Assembly (NCBI GenBank): GCA_002751075.1
Contig: NAOQ01000217.1
Location: 39,775-103,774, forward strand
Direction: 5' to 3'
Source: Ichthyophonus hoferi
Taxonomy: Eukaryota > Opisthokonta > Ichthyosporea > Ichthyophonida > Ichthyophonidae
Length of the DNA stretch: 64,000 bases
The notes below the pieces were generated by a model, which had not been told where the DNA came from, did not search any database, and was given only the letters and a program-made list of their open reading frames with translations. This document shows positions 27,601-39,175 of the stretch, one piece after another; within the stretch, counting starts at the first letter, position 1, and every line of letters begins with the position of its first letter. Made by a program: the position numbers and the translations under genes.

Positions 27601-28211
27601 ACTACCAGGGTCTATCCTCTCATAGGATTATCACTGGGGCTAGTAAGCCAGTGGCTGTACCTCGGGTAGGAGAGCATGATAGATGGAGTGGTAATGGTAA
27701 TGGCATTCCAGACAGTCTCACTGTGAGTCCTGCAAACTGTCTGGTTAACCCAGAGTTTTTAAGGGATTTAACTACTGCACTGGATGAGAATTTTGGTGAT
27801 TGTGATGATTTCCGGCCAATGGGACATCGTCATAAAGATATACTCTTCTCGGAATTTGATTCGAGTGGGGATATCAATGATTTAAATATGAATATGATAG
27901 AAGACTCTGATAGAGAAGGAGAGGGACATGGTAATATGGACAACATGCCAATCCGATCTAAGGGTGATAATACAGATATACCATTCCTTACTCCTATTGA
28001 AATATTGCCTGCTTTGCCTAGATGTGGGTCCTTTGTGGATTCTAAACTGTATGCAGGTGGATTGGCTAAGGATGCACCGCTGGATGATATGCATGCTCGG
28101 TCCCCGGGGAATAATAATGTAAATAGAAATACAGGGGAGGGCGAGGGATCGTTTGTAGAGGAGGATTTTGAGAACTTAGTGCCAGAGACTTTGCTATATA
28201 CGTCGTCCTGA
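24624..28211 (+). CDS. BCAS3 / ATG18f-h-type WD-repeat protein
   Basis: 1195 aa in one frame, ending TGA. The family has an N-terminal WD40 propeller followed by a BCAS3 domain and acts in phosphoinositide-linked autophagy or phagophore recognition and in cytoskeletal scaffolding. Family segments in order: HHFLLLGTTNDIQVWD (about 195-210), DHRPLIAWVPLY (about 255), VYFGSLYTASVAHHI (about 325), IALGSRFLAYAG (about 400), TRVIIFDLVTQYVVATL (about 520), GIGSLAFDPTGTLLFSSS (about 545), then the diagnostic LYRLNRGLTNAVVANVSF and ATTHGTVHVFALHPTGGP (about 650-692), which match plant ATG18f-h and animal BCAS3. Long Ser/Thr/Gly-rich and acidic insertions (for example EEEEEEDNEH, about 310) separate propeller blades. 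The C-terminal third is hydrophilic and not recognised. It has no introns in its coding frame, unlike all large neighbours, and is less AT-rich than the flanking DNA. The start follows a perfect splice donor by 27 bp, so an alternative 5' structure is possible. Confidence 0.88.
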   Translation: MTNELEKYHERSSEQEREGVNELPSCSKSLPHPSVGKRATRTIVEEKPLLQRATKMMQDYVPLMGRVRCLSHLASSPFLPRDAPPMYSPSRPTTCKSSMRANKNGSPSITIHTTNGGDRGFHGNGGGLKGGSASYQTTSSEKPTTTTTSVIWTKHETIWLDSRSYTHPMYMHTPKHSGGQGKEQGSSTTSTITQHHFLLLGTTNDIQVWDTTYDDHIQLVGARDVACAVATILAHPNDCKMSHPTNTKYDIYADHRPLIAWVPLYKHEHVATSSTTLPRRGEGTWVKGDSRQIPSVLIGEKGEEEEEEEDNEHAPPTHTVYFGSLYTASVAHHITYPGTITSVLSSARHVVVATTDTIYVYMAMDLSKVFTVHNYHSTHLLSLDGTRSCSQPGVPPIALGSRFLAYAGPGEKTATTSYQLGNASSVTDLLSSPLVNRNEAMNAVRDLASGLLVLGDQSLQSLSSYFYSSSAPSWLTSSSSSPLSLSSSPKERGAQTRAHSKTSSPLDPFLGSTSKAVSTRVIIFDLVTQYVVATLCPYKSSGIGSLAFDPTGTLLFSSSMTGRDFYIFQLSAPHYQLDDPLLGPWISPDGRGGGTTFGSSGSAPSYRSLATGHDPLSHPDPHNRRGDGTLGGFNYVKGRKGGIYARPLYRLNRGLTNAVVANVSFSADSRWVSVATTHGTVHVFALHPTGGPVTYYTHCSPTPPNVYTRIFASAGAEGLVGAQQTGMEIETITAMARVRHTIAPSPPFTPPKSRGEYPTLSSNVTLTGVLSSPISVRFGEYDGYQEGLDGECGPLYLWMYVADQSGRCTQYRLTPTMIHHEEVGSRANWRERYKLAVRCTGESEWDLMSSVLGNGNAYPWVRPNGTSSNGTLTNYSTHAERGFYGRSKADHVTSRSPLTEGAIGDDSGQEERQGYEMNHKDWQSRIEISTHDDYPPLWMGTQFVFKTLTETETALGPGSGEGARATPTTSDPIENTYIPSQDIQDNDKNSSCNYQGLSSHRIITGASKPVAVPRVGEHDRWSGNGNGIPDSLTVSPANCLVNPEFLRDLTTALDENFGDCDDFRPMGHRHKDILFSEFDSSGDINDLNMNMIEDSDREGEGHGNMDNMPIRSKGDNTDIPFLTPIEILPALPRCGSFVDSKLYAGGLAKDAPLDDMHARSPGNNNVNRNTGEGEGSFVEEDFENLVPETLLYTSS

Positions 28212-29324
28212 CAACGCATATATAAACCAATAATTGACAAGGAAAGGGTACAATGATTGGTGCTTTAGACTGACTTAGCAGTCTAAATTAAATATGAAAA
28301 AGATAACAATAGGGTATTTTATATTTGTACAGTGTATTGTTGACCTATGTATATATATGTATATATATATATAAACTTGCTTTGATAGCGAGCCCAAAAC
28401 ACAAAAACAATTGCCTTATGCGGTAGGTCTTTTGTTGACTTTTTTTATTAAAAAAAAAAACGAAAATACTACGCCAATTATACTCTCTGGTGCTAGGGTG
28501 TATTTGGCTACATTGGTTTATTATTATTTTTGTAAATTTTGTATATATGCATTAGATATCTATCTGTACATATGTATTTAAATATTTTTAAAATATTAAG
28601 CGGGCATTAACATTGATCTATTAAGTTGGCTCAGGTAGCTAAGCCTAAAACTGAAAATAAATAAAAGACAAGCTGCTTTTTTAACGGGGATATTGATTGT
28701 TTATCCCATTTTATGGAGTCAGGTCTGATGTCCTTATGATCAATAATATCATACTCAAGGATGTAGGTGAAAGCTCGGATTGAATTATAGGATTAATCCA
28801 ATGAGACGGGCTAAATATATCAATATATATATATATATACCTTAAAAAGGGATAGATTACAAAGCGGAACCTAACAGACGTACAGTGAATACAAAGTGTA
28901 ATAGACAAACATATAGATATATACTATACACCCCATACTATATACTCCTTCCACATATTAATCCAACATAGTACTAAAACAACGACTATTATTTGAATTA
29001 AAATGTTATTCAATACTAACTTATATTATAATCCAGTTACACCATAATCATTCTACTCTCTTTTAATAGTGTTTTGAGTACGACTCAAAAAACACCCGTG
29101 TGTAAATATATATACATAGATAATATGTAGATATGTACATAAATAAAAATTAGGTAGAGATAACAAATGTATATATATATATATGTATATATAATATAAC
29201 TAACTACCTGCGTATTGAAAAATACACCAGAGATAGTGACCTACTATGCTACCAATCAGATTATTGCCTTCTACAAAGTGTGACACAATATAGCATCATA
29301 TACACATTGACTTACAATATGATA

Positions 29325-29361
<37 letters not shown>

Positions 29362-29721
29362 GTGAATCTATTCGGCCCATGTACAAGACTATACTTGCAG
29401 TGATGAAGCCATCATAAATGTCCACAACAACCATATGATTAACAGTCAATCCAATCCACAATAACACTCAAAAGGGAATGAATATATGACGAATTAATTA
29501 AAAGTTAATAAATAACACAGCGTTCACCAAGACATAATCACTACTAGCAACTAAATAGTTTAAACATAAACAGTAATTAAAATTAAAGACACGGCTCTTA
29601 TTGGCTAAGGTGTGATTGCATCTTTCTCCATTGTTCGGCATTGAAGTAGAATGATCATGGATCAATCATTCTGCGTAATTCACTATTGTAATAGTCATTA
29701 CTTTAGCCTTAGAATTAATGG

Positions 29722-29755
<34 letters not shown>

Positions 29756-29922
29756 GTATGTATGTATGATAGTATTCATCCTCAAGTCTATATATACCCC
29801 TTTAACTGTGGCTGCTTTTGCTAAATATACTGTAGCTAAAGATATCGGGGTTGAATATTAACTTGTAGTCTGGTATTAAGCGGTTGCCATAGAGACAAGT
29901 TCCACATAGATAATTGGTAAAA
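28212..29922. other. Intergenic region between convergent genes
   Basis: It holds the 3' flanks of the BCAS3-like gene (+) and PP4 (-). There are several (TA)n tracts (28350-28370, 29328-29355, 29721-29752) and ACAT/TATG runs. An AATAAATAAA run near 28655 could be a poly(A) signal for the plus-strand gene. I see no exon. Confidence 0.5.
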
Positions 29923-32900
29923 TTATAAAAAGTAATCGGTTGGTGGCTTTCGACCTAATTGCCCTCTGTCCTCCTGTAATGATGCGATTGGTTAGTTATG
30001 AGTCATAATTTAAATTCGTTGAATATCATTTACTTCATCATGTATTACACAATTTTTTTCTCTCTCAGCCTCTTTACGGTAGAGACATCTTCTATATTCG
30101 CTATGTAATATCTACACTATGTAGTAGAAAGAACACAATATAATATAATATAATATAGAGACACGCGCAAAAGAAAGTAAAAATATAAGGAGAGAACATG
30201 AGAGAGAGAGAGAGAGAGAGAGAGAAAGAATGAGATACATACAGGAGGTGCCTCTGTGAATATTTTAAAGTTGCGTTGAAGGTGTTCATCTAATTGAAGG
30301 ACTGCGGCCACATTACCGCAGCTGTGGGTGATATGTAGCCAGTGAGTATAAATATAAACAACAAGCATTCTAATGTGGCAGCCTGTCTCCATCAATAGAA
30401 GTAGTTTTATAGGGTCGGCATCAGAATTTTCTTTAATATGATGATTGGTACATCTGTCTAGACCGCGATGATTATATGGCAATGAAGTGTGGGATAGAGA
30501 TAAGCAAACAAATATGCATAAACTAACAATAATAAAAACTATTATTATTATTATTATTACCATTTTTAAAAAAACCAATAGAAAGAAGGCTAGCAGTAGA
30601 CAAGCCAATCATTATGCCCTTACCGGTAACAGTAATTGGGTGCCGACCATACTGTCACTACTGTCTCGTTAAACTGTAGTTTGTAGCCTTCCATTACCAA
30701 TTGGTGCGCTCGTGCGATCAGATCTATGCCGTTTGATCGGTTGAACTATGGTTTATGATTGAAGGAATATCAGATCAGAACTTGAGTTCCTTCTATATAT
30801 GTGCGTGTACGGACATGAGAGCATGTGCGATCACATTAAGCATAAAATGGTATATATAATGGGGATAGCAGAGTAAGGTATTGAAGACAGGTGAGGCACA
30901 AACACGGGTAGAGAGCAAGGATTAGAATAGAACAATAGTAAGATTACATATATATATATATATAGTAAGAGGTCTTAAAACATACAGTGAGAATGGTCCC
31001 GGTCACATACAAGCTGATATATATTATATCATAATCATCTTTTATACCATAAAAATATCATATATATACCGTCCAATCAATATACACATCGGGGCCAACC
31101 TACTAGCTCTACTACGTCACCGCCAAAGAGATAGCCAGCTCCACGTGGACTTAGACCCCAACCTTCTATGTCTATATGTATATGTGTAGGTGTATGTGCG
31201 TATTGTGCGTATATAGTGCGTGTATGCCCGTATGTTTGCAGGCCAGGGCACGGTGTGTGAGAGGGGCTGGTGGTTAGAATTATAAGTAAAAGGCTAGAGG
31301 GAAACGTTATGTAAGATAGTAAGATAGTAGGATAGTATGTAAAATAGTATGTAAAAATAGTAAGATAGTAGGATAGTATGTAAGATAGTAGGATAGTATG
31401 TAAGATAGTAGGATAGTATGTAAGATAGTAGNNNNNNNNNNNNNNNNNNNNNNNNNNNNNNNNNNNNNNNNNNNNNNNNNNNNNNNNNNNNNNNNNNNNN
31501 NNNNNNNNNNNNNNNNNNNNNNNNNNNNNNNNNNNNNNNNNNNNNNNNNNNNNNNNNNNNNNNNNNNNNNNNNNNNNNNNNNNNNNNNNNNNNNNNNNNN
31601 NNNNNNNNNNNNNNNNNNNNNNNNNNNNNNNNNNNNNNNNNNNNNNNNNNNNNNNNNNNNNNNNNNNNNNNNNNNNNNNNNNNNNNNNNNNNNNNNNNNN
31701 NNNNNNNNNNNNNNNNNNNNNNNNNNNNNNNNNNNNNNNNNNNNNNNNNNNNNNNNNNNNNNNNNNNNNNNNNNNNNNNNNNNNNNNNNNNNNNNNNNNN
31801 NNNNNNNNNNNNNNNNNNNNNNNNNNNNNNNNNNNNNNNNNNNNNNNNNNNNNNNNNNNNNNNNNNNNNNNNNNNNNNNNNNNNNNNNNNNNNNNNNNNN
31901 NNNNNNNNNNNNNNNNNNNNNNNNNNNNNNNNNNNNNNNNNNNNNNNNNNNNNNNNNNNNNNNNNNNNNNNNNNNNNNNNNNNNNNNNNNNNNNNNNNNN
32001 NNNNNNNNNNNNNNNNNNNNNNNNNNNNNNNNNNGGGATAGTATGTAAGATAGTGGGATAGTATGTAAGATAGTGGGATAGTATGTAAGATAGTATGGTA
32101 GTAGGATAGTATATAGGATAGTAGGATAATATGTATTATAGCATACATGCATATATATACATAAGTGGAAGTGTCGTTACATCTATGAACATCTATCCAT
32201 AAATATATATACATGCAACGAACGCCAAAGACAAGCTATGACCCACGACCAATATAAACTTATAATACTTTAAGTGCCAATAGTACCATACCACCAAACA
32301 TTACAAAGTCATTATAAACAAGACTGGTGATTGATTAATTAAAGCAGAAACTAATGACAGCCTACCTTCAGGGTCAGACCATAGTAAATCACACATGGCT
32401 CCATCGTGGGGTACCTCTTGTTTACGATCAATAGATCGGATCTGCCTCAAGCCAATCCGTCTTAATATCTCATCTCTTATTTATACTCTTATTGGGTAAG
32501 GTTTTAAACGACTTCACAATACATTTATACAATTATTACGAACTCTAAATACAAGTTATTAATTTATTAATGTCCAGTCAACATCGCACTGTATATAGTA
32601 GTAATTACAAAACGTCATGCTATTACATGTGATGAATAAGCAATATATATATATACATTCCAAAAATAGGTAACTCTCTGGTACAAGTATACACAGGCAT
32701 CTATGCATGTGTATGTGTACGAACAAACAAACAAACAAACATGCATACATACATATACATACACATACACATACGCACAAACATACATATATATACATAC
32801 ACATACACACAAACATACATATATATACACACACATACATACACACATACATACATACATATATACATATATACATATATACATATATACATACATACAT

Positions 32901-35900
32901 AAACATCTATATAAACACATACATACATACATACATACATACATACACACACAACCAAATACACATACATACATACACACATACACATATATATATATAC
33001 ATACACACACCTGATCAATCTCGGTGATAGAGGGAGATAATCCACCATGCACACAGAAGACCTTGTCGTCTACGAGGGCGCCTAGACTAAGATAATCAAA
33101 TACTTCCATACAATGACGCCACACATTCACGGTACCATATTTTCGTAAGCACTCGTCATAAAACCCGTAGACCTGTAGAGAGAGTAGCCAGTAGATATTA
33201 ATAATGTTAGTAATATTGTTGATGCTTAATCTCATCCGCATAAATATGTATATAAACAAACTCATATCGTTCCTCAATTGTTACGGTTACTCTATAAGGA
33301 TATAGATTGCTATGCTATCAGGCCTTTTATTGGTCAAAACAGTCATGTAGGATTGGTATTGATGGAGAGAGAAAGATAGGTCATGGTTGAAAGGGGAGAC
33401 AATAGACCAATGGGAATGGATATAGTCTTTGACAAATATACACGTGTAACTATATATATATATATATATTCCACAAACACGTACACACATTAAACATACA
33501 CATACATACATACATACATACATACTATAGCATCTCACCTGAGTGATTTGTCTGCTCTCATGATTACCTCTTATAAGAGTGATTCGATCTGGATATCGTA
33601 CCTGTATAACACCAGCCAAAGGGTCAACCTTTCTTTCTCCCTCTATTTGTATCTCAATCTATGCCATACTCTATACTATATATAAGGATACAAGTATATT
33701 AGAATAAATATAGGAGAGATATAACGATATAATCATATCTACATCTACCTATATAAGCTTTAAAGAAGTAATTAGAATGGTAGAAATTAGCTGCATAACT
33801 TGGTTGAAATGCATATCTATTTATACTCACCTATATATATTTAGCCTTAAAATGTGCTTTTCCAATACTCCACATACATTCATACAATACCAATAGGATT
33901 ATAATATTAAAATTGGTTATCTCAGAGCCAATCACAACCCAGCATTACCTTTAGAGCCAATAGTAGCAAGAGAGTTTCTACCGAATAATAGCCACGATCG
34001 ACAAAGTCACCAAGGAAAAGGTAGTTGGTATCCGGGCATTCGCCCCCACACTGTGCAACCAATCCCTCCAATCATCACATGCTATGATGCTATGGTGGTA
34101 TGATGGTGGTCTCCCATTGGTTCTATATCACCCCTGCCTCCTATTGTTGATTATCCCTTCTATAAAGTACTTTTCACGGCATTTTTGTATTGTTCTGCTT
34201 CATTCTCTCTCTATTTTTCTTTCTTTCGTTCTCTCTGCCTCCATAGCAACCACTCTACCCCCACTTCCCTATTGGCCTGAACAATATCTAACAGTGACCA
34301 CAGCCTAATGCACTTTGATATACATCACGTGACCTGGATAGTTATCCACCAATCATAGTCACTCCATCTATACACCAATAAGATTCTATTACAGATCTAT
34401 ATCCCATGTGAATAACGCGTCATATGCATACCATATACAATACAGTCAATGACAATACTATGCATAATGCATATATACTTATATCACATATACGTTGTGC
34501 AAATTCCTGTGTACTGTATAATATAATGACTAACCACGGGACCTAATATCATCGCCTCTAGCATACATACATACATACATACATACATACAGGAAAATTT
34601 AGGGTATATGGTATAGGGTATCCGTGCGTATATATCGTCTTGATAATAATAAAGCAAGGTCGATATAAGAAACAAAGGATATGCTTATAGTTGGTCCGAA
34701 AAGGGTTATAGGTATATATATATTAAAGAGAAAGAAAATACAAAGGCCGGGGAGGTGGGAAAGAAAGAAGAGATTAAAATGGTGAAAAAGGTTATAGCCT
34801 ATAACTAACATTTTTTTTTTTGATTTTAATTTATTGCATGTGATGCAAAACTTCCTTTCATTGCCATTAGAATATTATTTTATATTATGGCCAACTATTA
34901 GTTCGACATGTTATATTTATTATTTATTTGAATGTTTAAGACTAGATTAAGCTATATAATTATTATTGATGAAAAATCATTAAAGTATACTACTATAATC
35001 TTTTATATTTTAGTAAATATTAAAATAAAATATCATAAATAGATGTGAATATCAAGTAGTAGTGAGGTAAATAAAGTAATTACCTTAAACAGTTGCTTGA
35101 GATCATAGAATTGCCCGTGGATATCGCCGCATATCTGTCCCATATATGCATACATACCACACCATTATTACAATATTATAATGGCATAATAAGATAATAT
35201 TATTCCAACTCTTCCGCCCAGTCACGTCACATCTCCCTATACTAAACTAAAATATGAATCATGACTTCAATATTATCCGATTGGCGGAGCTAGCTCTTAA
35301 ACCAATAGACCAAGAGTAAATACCCAGGGCCCTAGAAGGGCATATTAGGTCATGATATAAAACCAATAGGATGTACATACAGCTCTTTCCCTCTTGTCTC
35401 CCTCTCTCCTTCTATCTCTTGATCACACCATTCTTATCTCATAGGTATTCTGGTGTAAGACCCTCTATATATCCGTCTATTACCATAACCCTATCTATCC
35501 ATCTAACTATATATTTATGCATCTATCTAACTAACGAGCTAACTATCTATATATCCATCTATCTATCTCTCTCTCTCTCCTCTCTAGCCATCTATATATC
35601 TAAATACACGACCTACCGTCACAGGACTGTCAACGCGCTGTACATTACTTTCCTCCACCAATATTTCTCTGACCAAACTACAAATATTTTTGACCTCGTC
35701 CTCACTTAGCAAGTCACCATTGCACAGTCGTGCTATTTGTCTAAAGAGAGAGAATGAAATACATACAGGGAGAATAGAGGCCAAGGGTGTGGGAAGGGCA
35801 TAATATATATATGGGAATGTAAAGGATGTATAGAAGGTTTAATATCCAATCGGAATGTTTGTTAATGCCTTTGCTCTCTTCATGTTAACATATATACAAA

Positions 35901-36092
35901 CCTAACAACGTGGTTATTTAAAAGATATGTGGCCTTAGAATAATTCCATTGTATACCTATATATCTAGGTAAGTGCTCTAGGTGACTTGTATTATATAGC
36001 TCTGGAGGAAATATTTATGTTTTTGATTGCAGATAAACACATCCAAGTGTGTATGTATGATAGTATGATAGTATGAAAGTGCGTATGTGTGC

Positions 36093-36125
<33 letters not shown>

Positions 36126-36538
36126 TGTATGTATGCACTTAAATTACAATAGAAGGTATCTTTAAACCATCATCTCAAAGTGCAAATCTGTCTACATTGC
36201 AGTAAGCCTTTTTTAACGTATGAAATACGTAATCCCATATAATGTCCACATAATCTTGATGTATTATTAATGTATATACATCAAGAGAGATAGATTTGAC
36301 GTTGTAGCTGGAAAGCAGGACTAAAGATAAGCAATTTGTTCAGCTGTTATAATGCGTATTAGGTGAAGGTAATTAGAGTAATTAAGTAACTGTTTTTATT
36401 CCCCTTTCTCTGTGTGTAGGGGCTCGTGTATACGTCACTATGTATTCGATTACTTTATATACAAAGAAACTAAGAAGAAAAGGATTTGTAAATAACAGAA
36501 GGGGTAGTAGATGGAACCTACTTGTCCAAGTTAGACAT
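29923..36538 (-). CDS. PPP4C: Serine/threonine protein phosphatase 4 catalytic subunit
   Basis: It is a metal-dependent PPP-family phosphatase of the PP2A/PP4/PP6 group that works in the nucleus and cytoplasm with PP4 regulatory subunits. Minus-strand exons: 36538-36522, 35740-35617, 35134-35084, 34050-33949, 33601-33539, 33172-33011, 32441-32366, 31171-31104, 30745-30624, 30321-30243, 29973-29923 (TAA). All eleven join in phase and give 304 aa, close to the family's 305-307. Catalytic motifs are intact: CGDIHGQ, GDFVDRG and RGNHESR, then [21 protein letters not shown] and [11 protein letters not shown]. The tail TDYFL keeps the leucine methylated in this group. The N terminus MSNLDKQIARL and [16 protein letters not shown] fit PP4 rather than PP2A. 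For exon 8, acceptor 31171 is preferred over 31165 because it gives SDPEDIEGWG, the family's normal loop length. A gap and a minisatellite fill one intron. Confidence 0.96.
31307..32140. repeat. 20-bp minisatellite with internal assembly gap
   Basis: Tandem copies of GTAAGATAGTAGGATAGTAT flank 603 Ns (31432-32034). Units right of the gap carry GTGGGATAG in place of GTAGGATAG. The array lies in the PP4 intron between exons 32366 and 31171. Its true length is unknown. Confidence 0.9.
32700..33010. repeat. ATAC/ACAT tetranucleotide array in PP4 intron
   Basis: About 300 bp of ACAT, ATAC and ACAC repeats reach right up to the donor of the exon ending at 33011. It produces long artefactual frames on both strands because the repeat contains no stop in several phases. 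Confidence 0.9.
36094..36135. repeat. (TATG)n microsatellite in PP4 intron 1
   Basis: About ten uninterrupted TATG units. They lie within the first intron of PP4 (36521-35741). Confidence 0.85.
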
Positions 36539-39175
36539 GTTGTGTGTTTGGTGTCTGGGACTATGATTCCGGGTAGAAAGACACCGTTGGCTTTTAAAAC
36601 AAGCCTCGCTACAGCCTAAGCTCTAAGTATAACACCGGTTTGGTGTTAAAATGATGAAATCGAAAACAACAATAATGTCAAAAGGTCTCCGTTGAAGGAA
36701 TATAGTGAATTCTTAAATATTAAAGACCCCTTTTCCCCTGGTCTTTTTCTTAATGTACACACGTACACTCGAAAGTACTTGGTTAATTATTTCGTTAAAA
36801 GTTGCGTTAAAATATATATAAAAAAAACAGCAAAACTTAAAAAAAATATATATTACAAATATGGGTAAAATATGTATACTGTATACATAAATATATACCT
36901 GGTTGGTCTGTACTAATAAAACACAACCAATAAGTTATAGTAAATATATAGAAAGAAAGGGTATGTACGGAAACTGCCCCATCACCATAGGGGGATAATG
37001 TTATGAAAATTATAAATAATACAAATTTCATTATGATTTTATTATAGATTATCCTTGAAAGTTTAGTTTAATTATCTGAGTTCATAACCCCCATAAAGGA
37101 GCTACCGTTATTGATTTAGTTCTCTTGAACGTTACTGCCCTAGTTTAACACTATATGTGACTCTTATGATTGGTTAATCCGTATATCTGGCTTTTAATAT
37201 AGGAGTAGGAATTAAGTATTGGCTAATTGAAGATGAATCAAATGTAATAGGAAACCGAGTTTATCTTAATAACTGGAACTGGATATTGGTTTAACCATGA
37301 ACAAAGCGTATGTATATATATATATATATATATTACCTAAACTTACCTCTATCTAATTAAATACATCCTATTACTAACCATAACCTTGCTTATATAAAAT
37401 AATGTAAAATTAATATATATATATGCATATCAGGATAACAAGATACCAGCATGTATCTAAAAAGAAAAAATAAATAAATATATAATCTACGTATGATACG
37501 ATACAATGATATATAAATAGATAGACCAAATAGTTCTATCTATCCCAATCGACCAATTACATCTGACCATCTATCTCTTCCCTTGTAGCTAGCTATATTA
37601 TAAGACATATAATGTTTTATGTTATCTCGTTTAAATGTTATACTGTTATCTTTTAACTAAACTCGAGTAATATTTAAAAAAATCAACTTGGCTAAAACTA
37701 GCGTGTTCTATTTGTTCTTATAGAGTCTTTATATTAAATATATCCCTGTGCCTGGGAAAAAGGCAGGAACTCTGAGCTTTCTTCTTTTTTTATTCCTTTT
37801 GTTTTTCTTCTCGTGTCAAGGCTCACCTTTCCTTTGTTCTTACTTTACCCTTTTACTCGCACCTCTTACCCACTCTTTTTCAGCATTTTTAATTAAACTC
37901 TCACAAGCTATTTATATTAATATTGTTAAAGCTATTTGAAACATATTGTTCTATTCTGGCATGTGTTTATTAGACCAACAAGGCCATTGTATTTGTCTGG
38001 GCTATTATAAAGGTACAATATATAACTTGTGTAAATACGAATGACGAGCTAAACGCTTAAATGGCTGTAAAGAAAAATGAATGTGTATTAAAGTTCATGG
38101 TTTGAATGTTCTTTTCTCTGATGTACACTAAAGGATATAATTAATCAAACATGAAAAAAAATCTAAAATTTTGAAAAGGTAAGGGAGAGAGGGCTTAGAA
38201 GGTGTTTATGTGTTTATACTTTGACATATTTTATATTTTCATGTGATTGTATGTATATATGCATAGATGTGCACAAGTATGTGCTTTTACGTAGATTGTG
38301 GGTTTGTGTGTGTGCTTTAATGTATTTAGGCATGCGTAGGTGTAATGCTTACCTGTATTGATTATAGTGTAAAGACCACATGTGAGTATAAAGTGGACTA
38401 AATTTATAAACAATTCATTCATATTTTCTCTCTGCATCAATCAACTAGTATATGTGGATATGCAATACGCGTGATTAAGGTTATATGGGTAAAATCTTTC
38501 ACAACATAGTATTATAACCGAGACGAGTAAGGGGTTGGTCAAAGCGAAACTGACCTATAGGGATGATGGAGTAGAAAGCGAAACGGAGAATTTACGATCT
38601 AGTATACAGGAAGTGACCATATAAATAACTGCCATTTAAGAGTTGAACCAAGAATATAGGTGAGAAATGAATCAGAGAATGAGTATGAATTTTAAAATAA
38701 AAATAAAAATATGAAGCTTTAATATTTATGACATAATCTAAAGAACTATAGCCATAACATTTAAGACAAGGGGCTCAGATTATGATCATAATTAGTGGCT
38801 CTTTCTATAAAGTTACTGTACTTGGAGATAATGTTAAGATGGGCGTGGTGGTTAATTTTCTCCAATCCAAGTCATATTTCCTACCCCAAGACTCTTAGCG
38901 CTTGGATGTAAATAGATAACATTCTGAATCAATTAATGTCACAGGTTTTATTTGTCTTAAACTTCTCCAACCTAAATACTTTACCTAATATGTTGAATGT
39001 TTGACCTGCTTTCTGTTTAACTGGATACATAATAGTTATTTGGCTTTTTCCCTAGATGAACTGGGCCCACAATGAGAGGTATATGATGATAAATAGATAT
39101 CAAGCCTGCTAAGAGAACAAGGCCAGTGATCTAACACATTATTCATTCCCTTGGCTACAATCCACTCTTTAGGTC
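36539..39175. other. Divergent intergenic region, PP4 / proline-rich gene
   Basis: It carries the 5' flanks of PP4 (-) and the 1082-aa gene (+). It is AT-rich with short TA tracts. The frame at 37748-37939 is a T-rich tract translated as Phe/Leu and I do not call it. No TATA box or other promoter element can be picked out from the AT-rich background. Confidence 0.5.

Noticed and set aside
25385-28240. Several frames antisense to or overlapping the BCAS3-like gene
   Set aside because: They are shadows of one well-supported 1195-aa frame and have no family signature of their own.
31165-31171. Alternative acceptor of PP4 exon 8 at 31165
   Set aside because: It also keeps the frame but shortens a conserved loop by two residues; acceptor 31171 gives the family's normal length.
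31294-32214. Two long minus-strand frames across the second gap
   Set aside because: They are translations of the 20-bp minisatellite and Ns.
32700-33010. CRISPR-like appearance of regularly repeated short units
   Set aside because: The tetranucleotides are contiguous with no unique spacers, inside a eukaryotic intron.
32559-33054. Long frames on both strands rich in Tyr, Ile, Thr, His, Cys and Val
   Set aside because: They are artefacts of the ACAT/ATAC array, which lacks stops. On the minus strand only the part at 33011-33172 is real PP4 exon.
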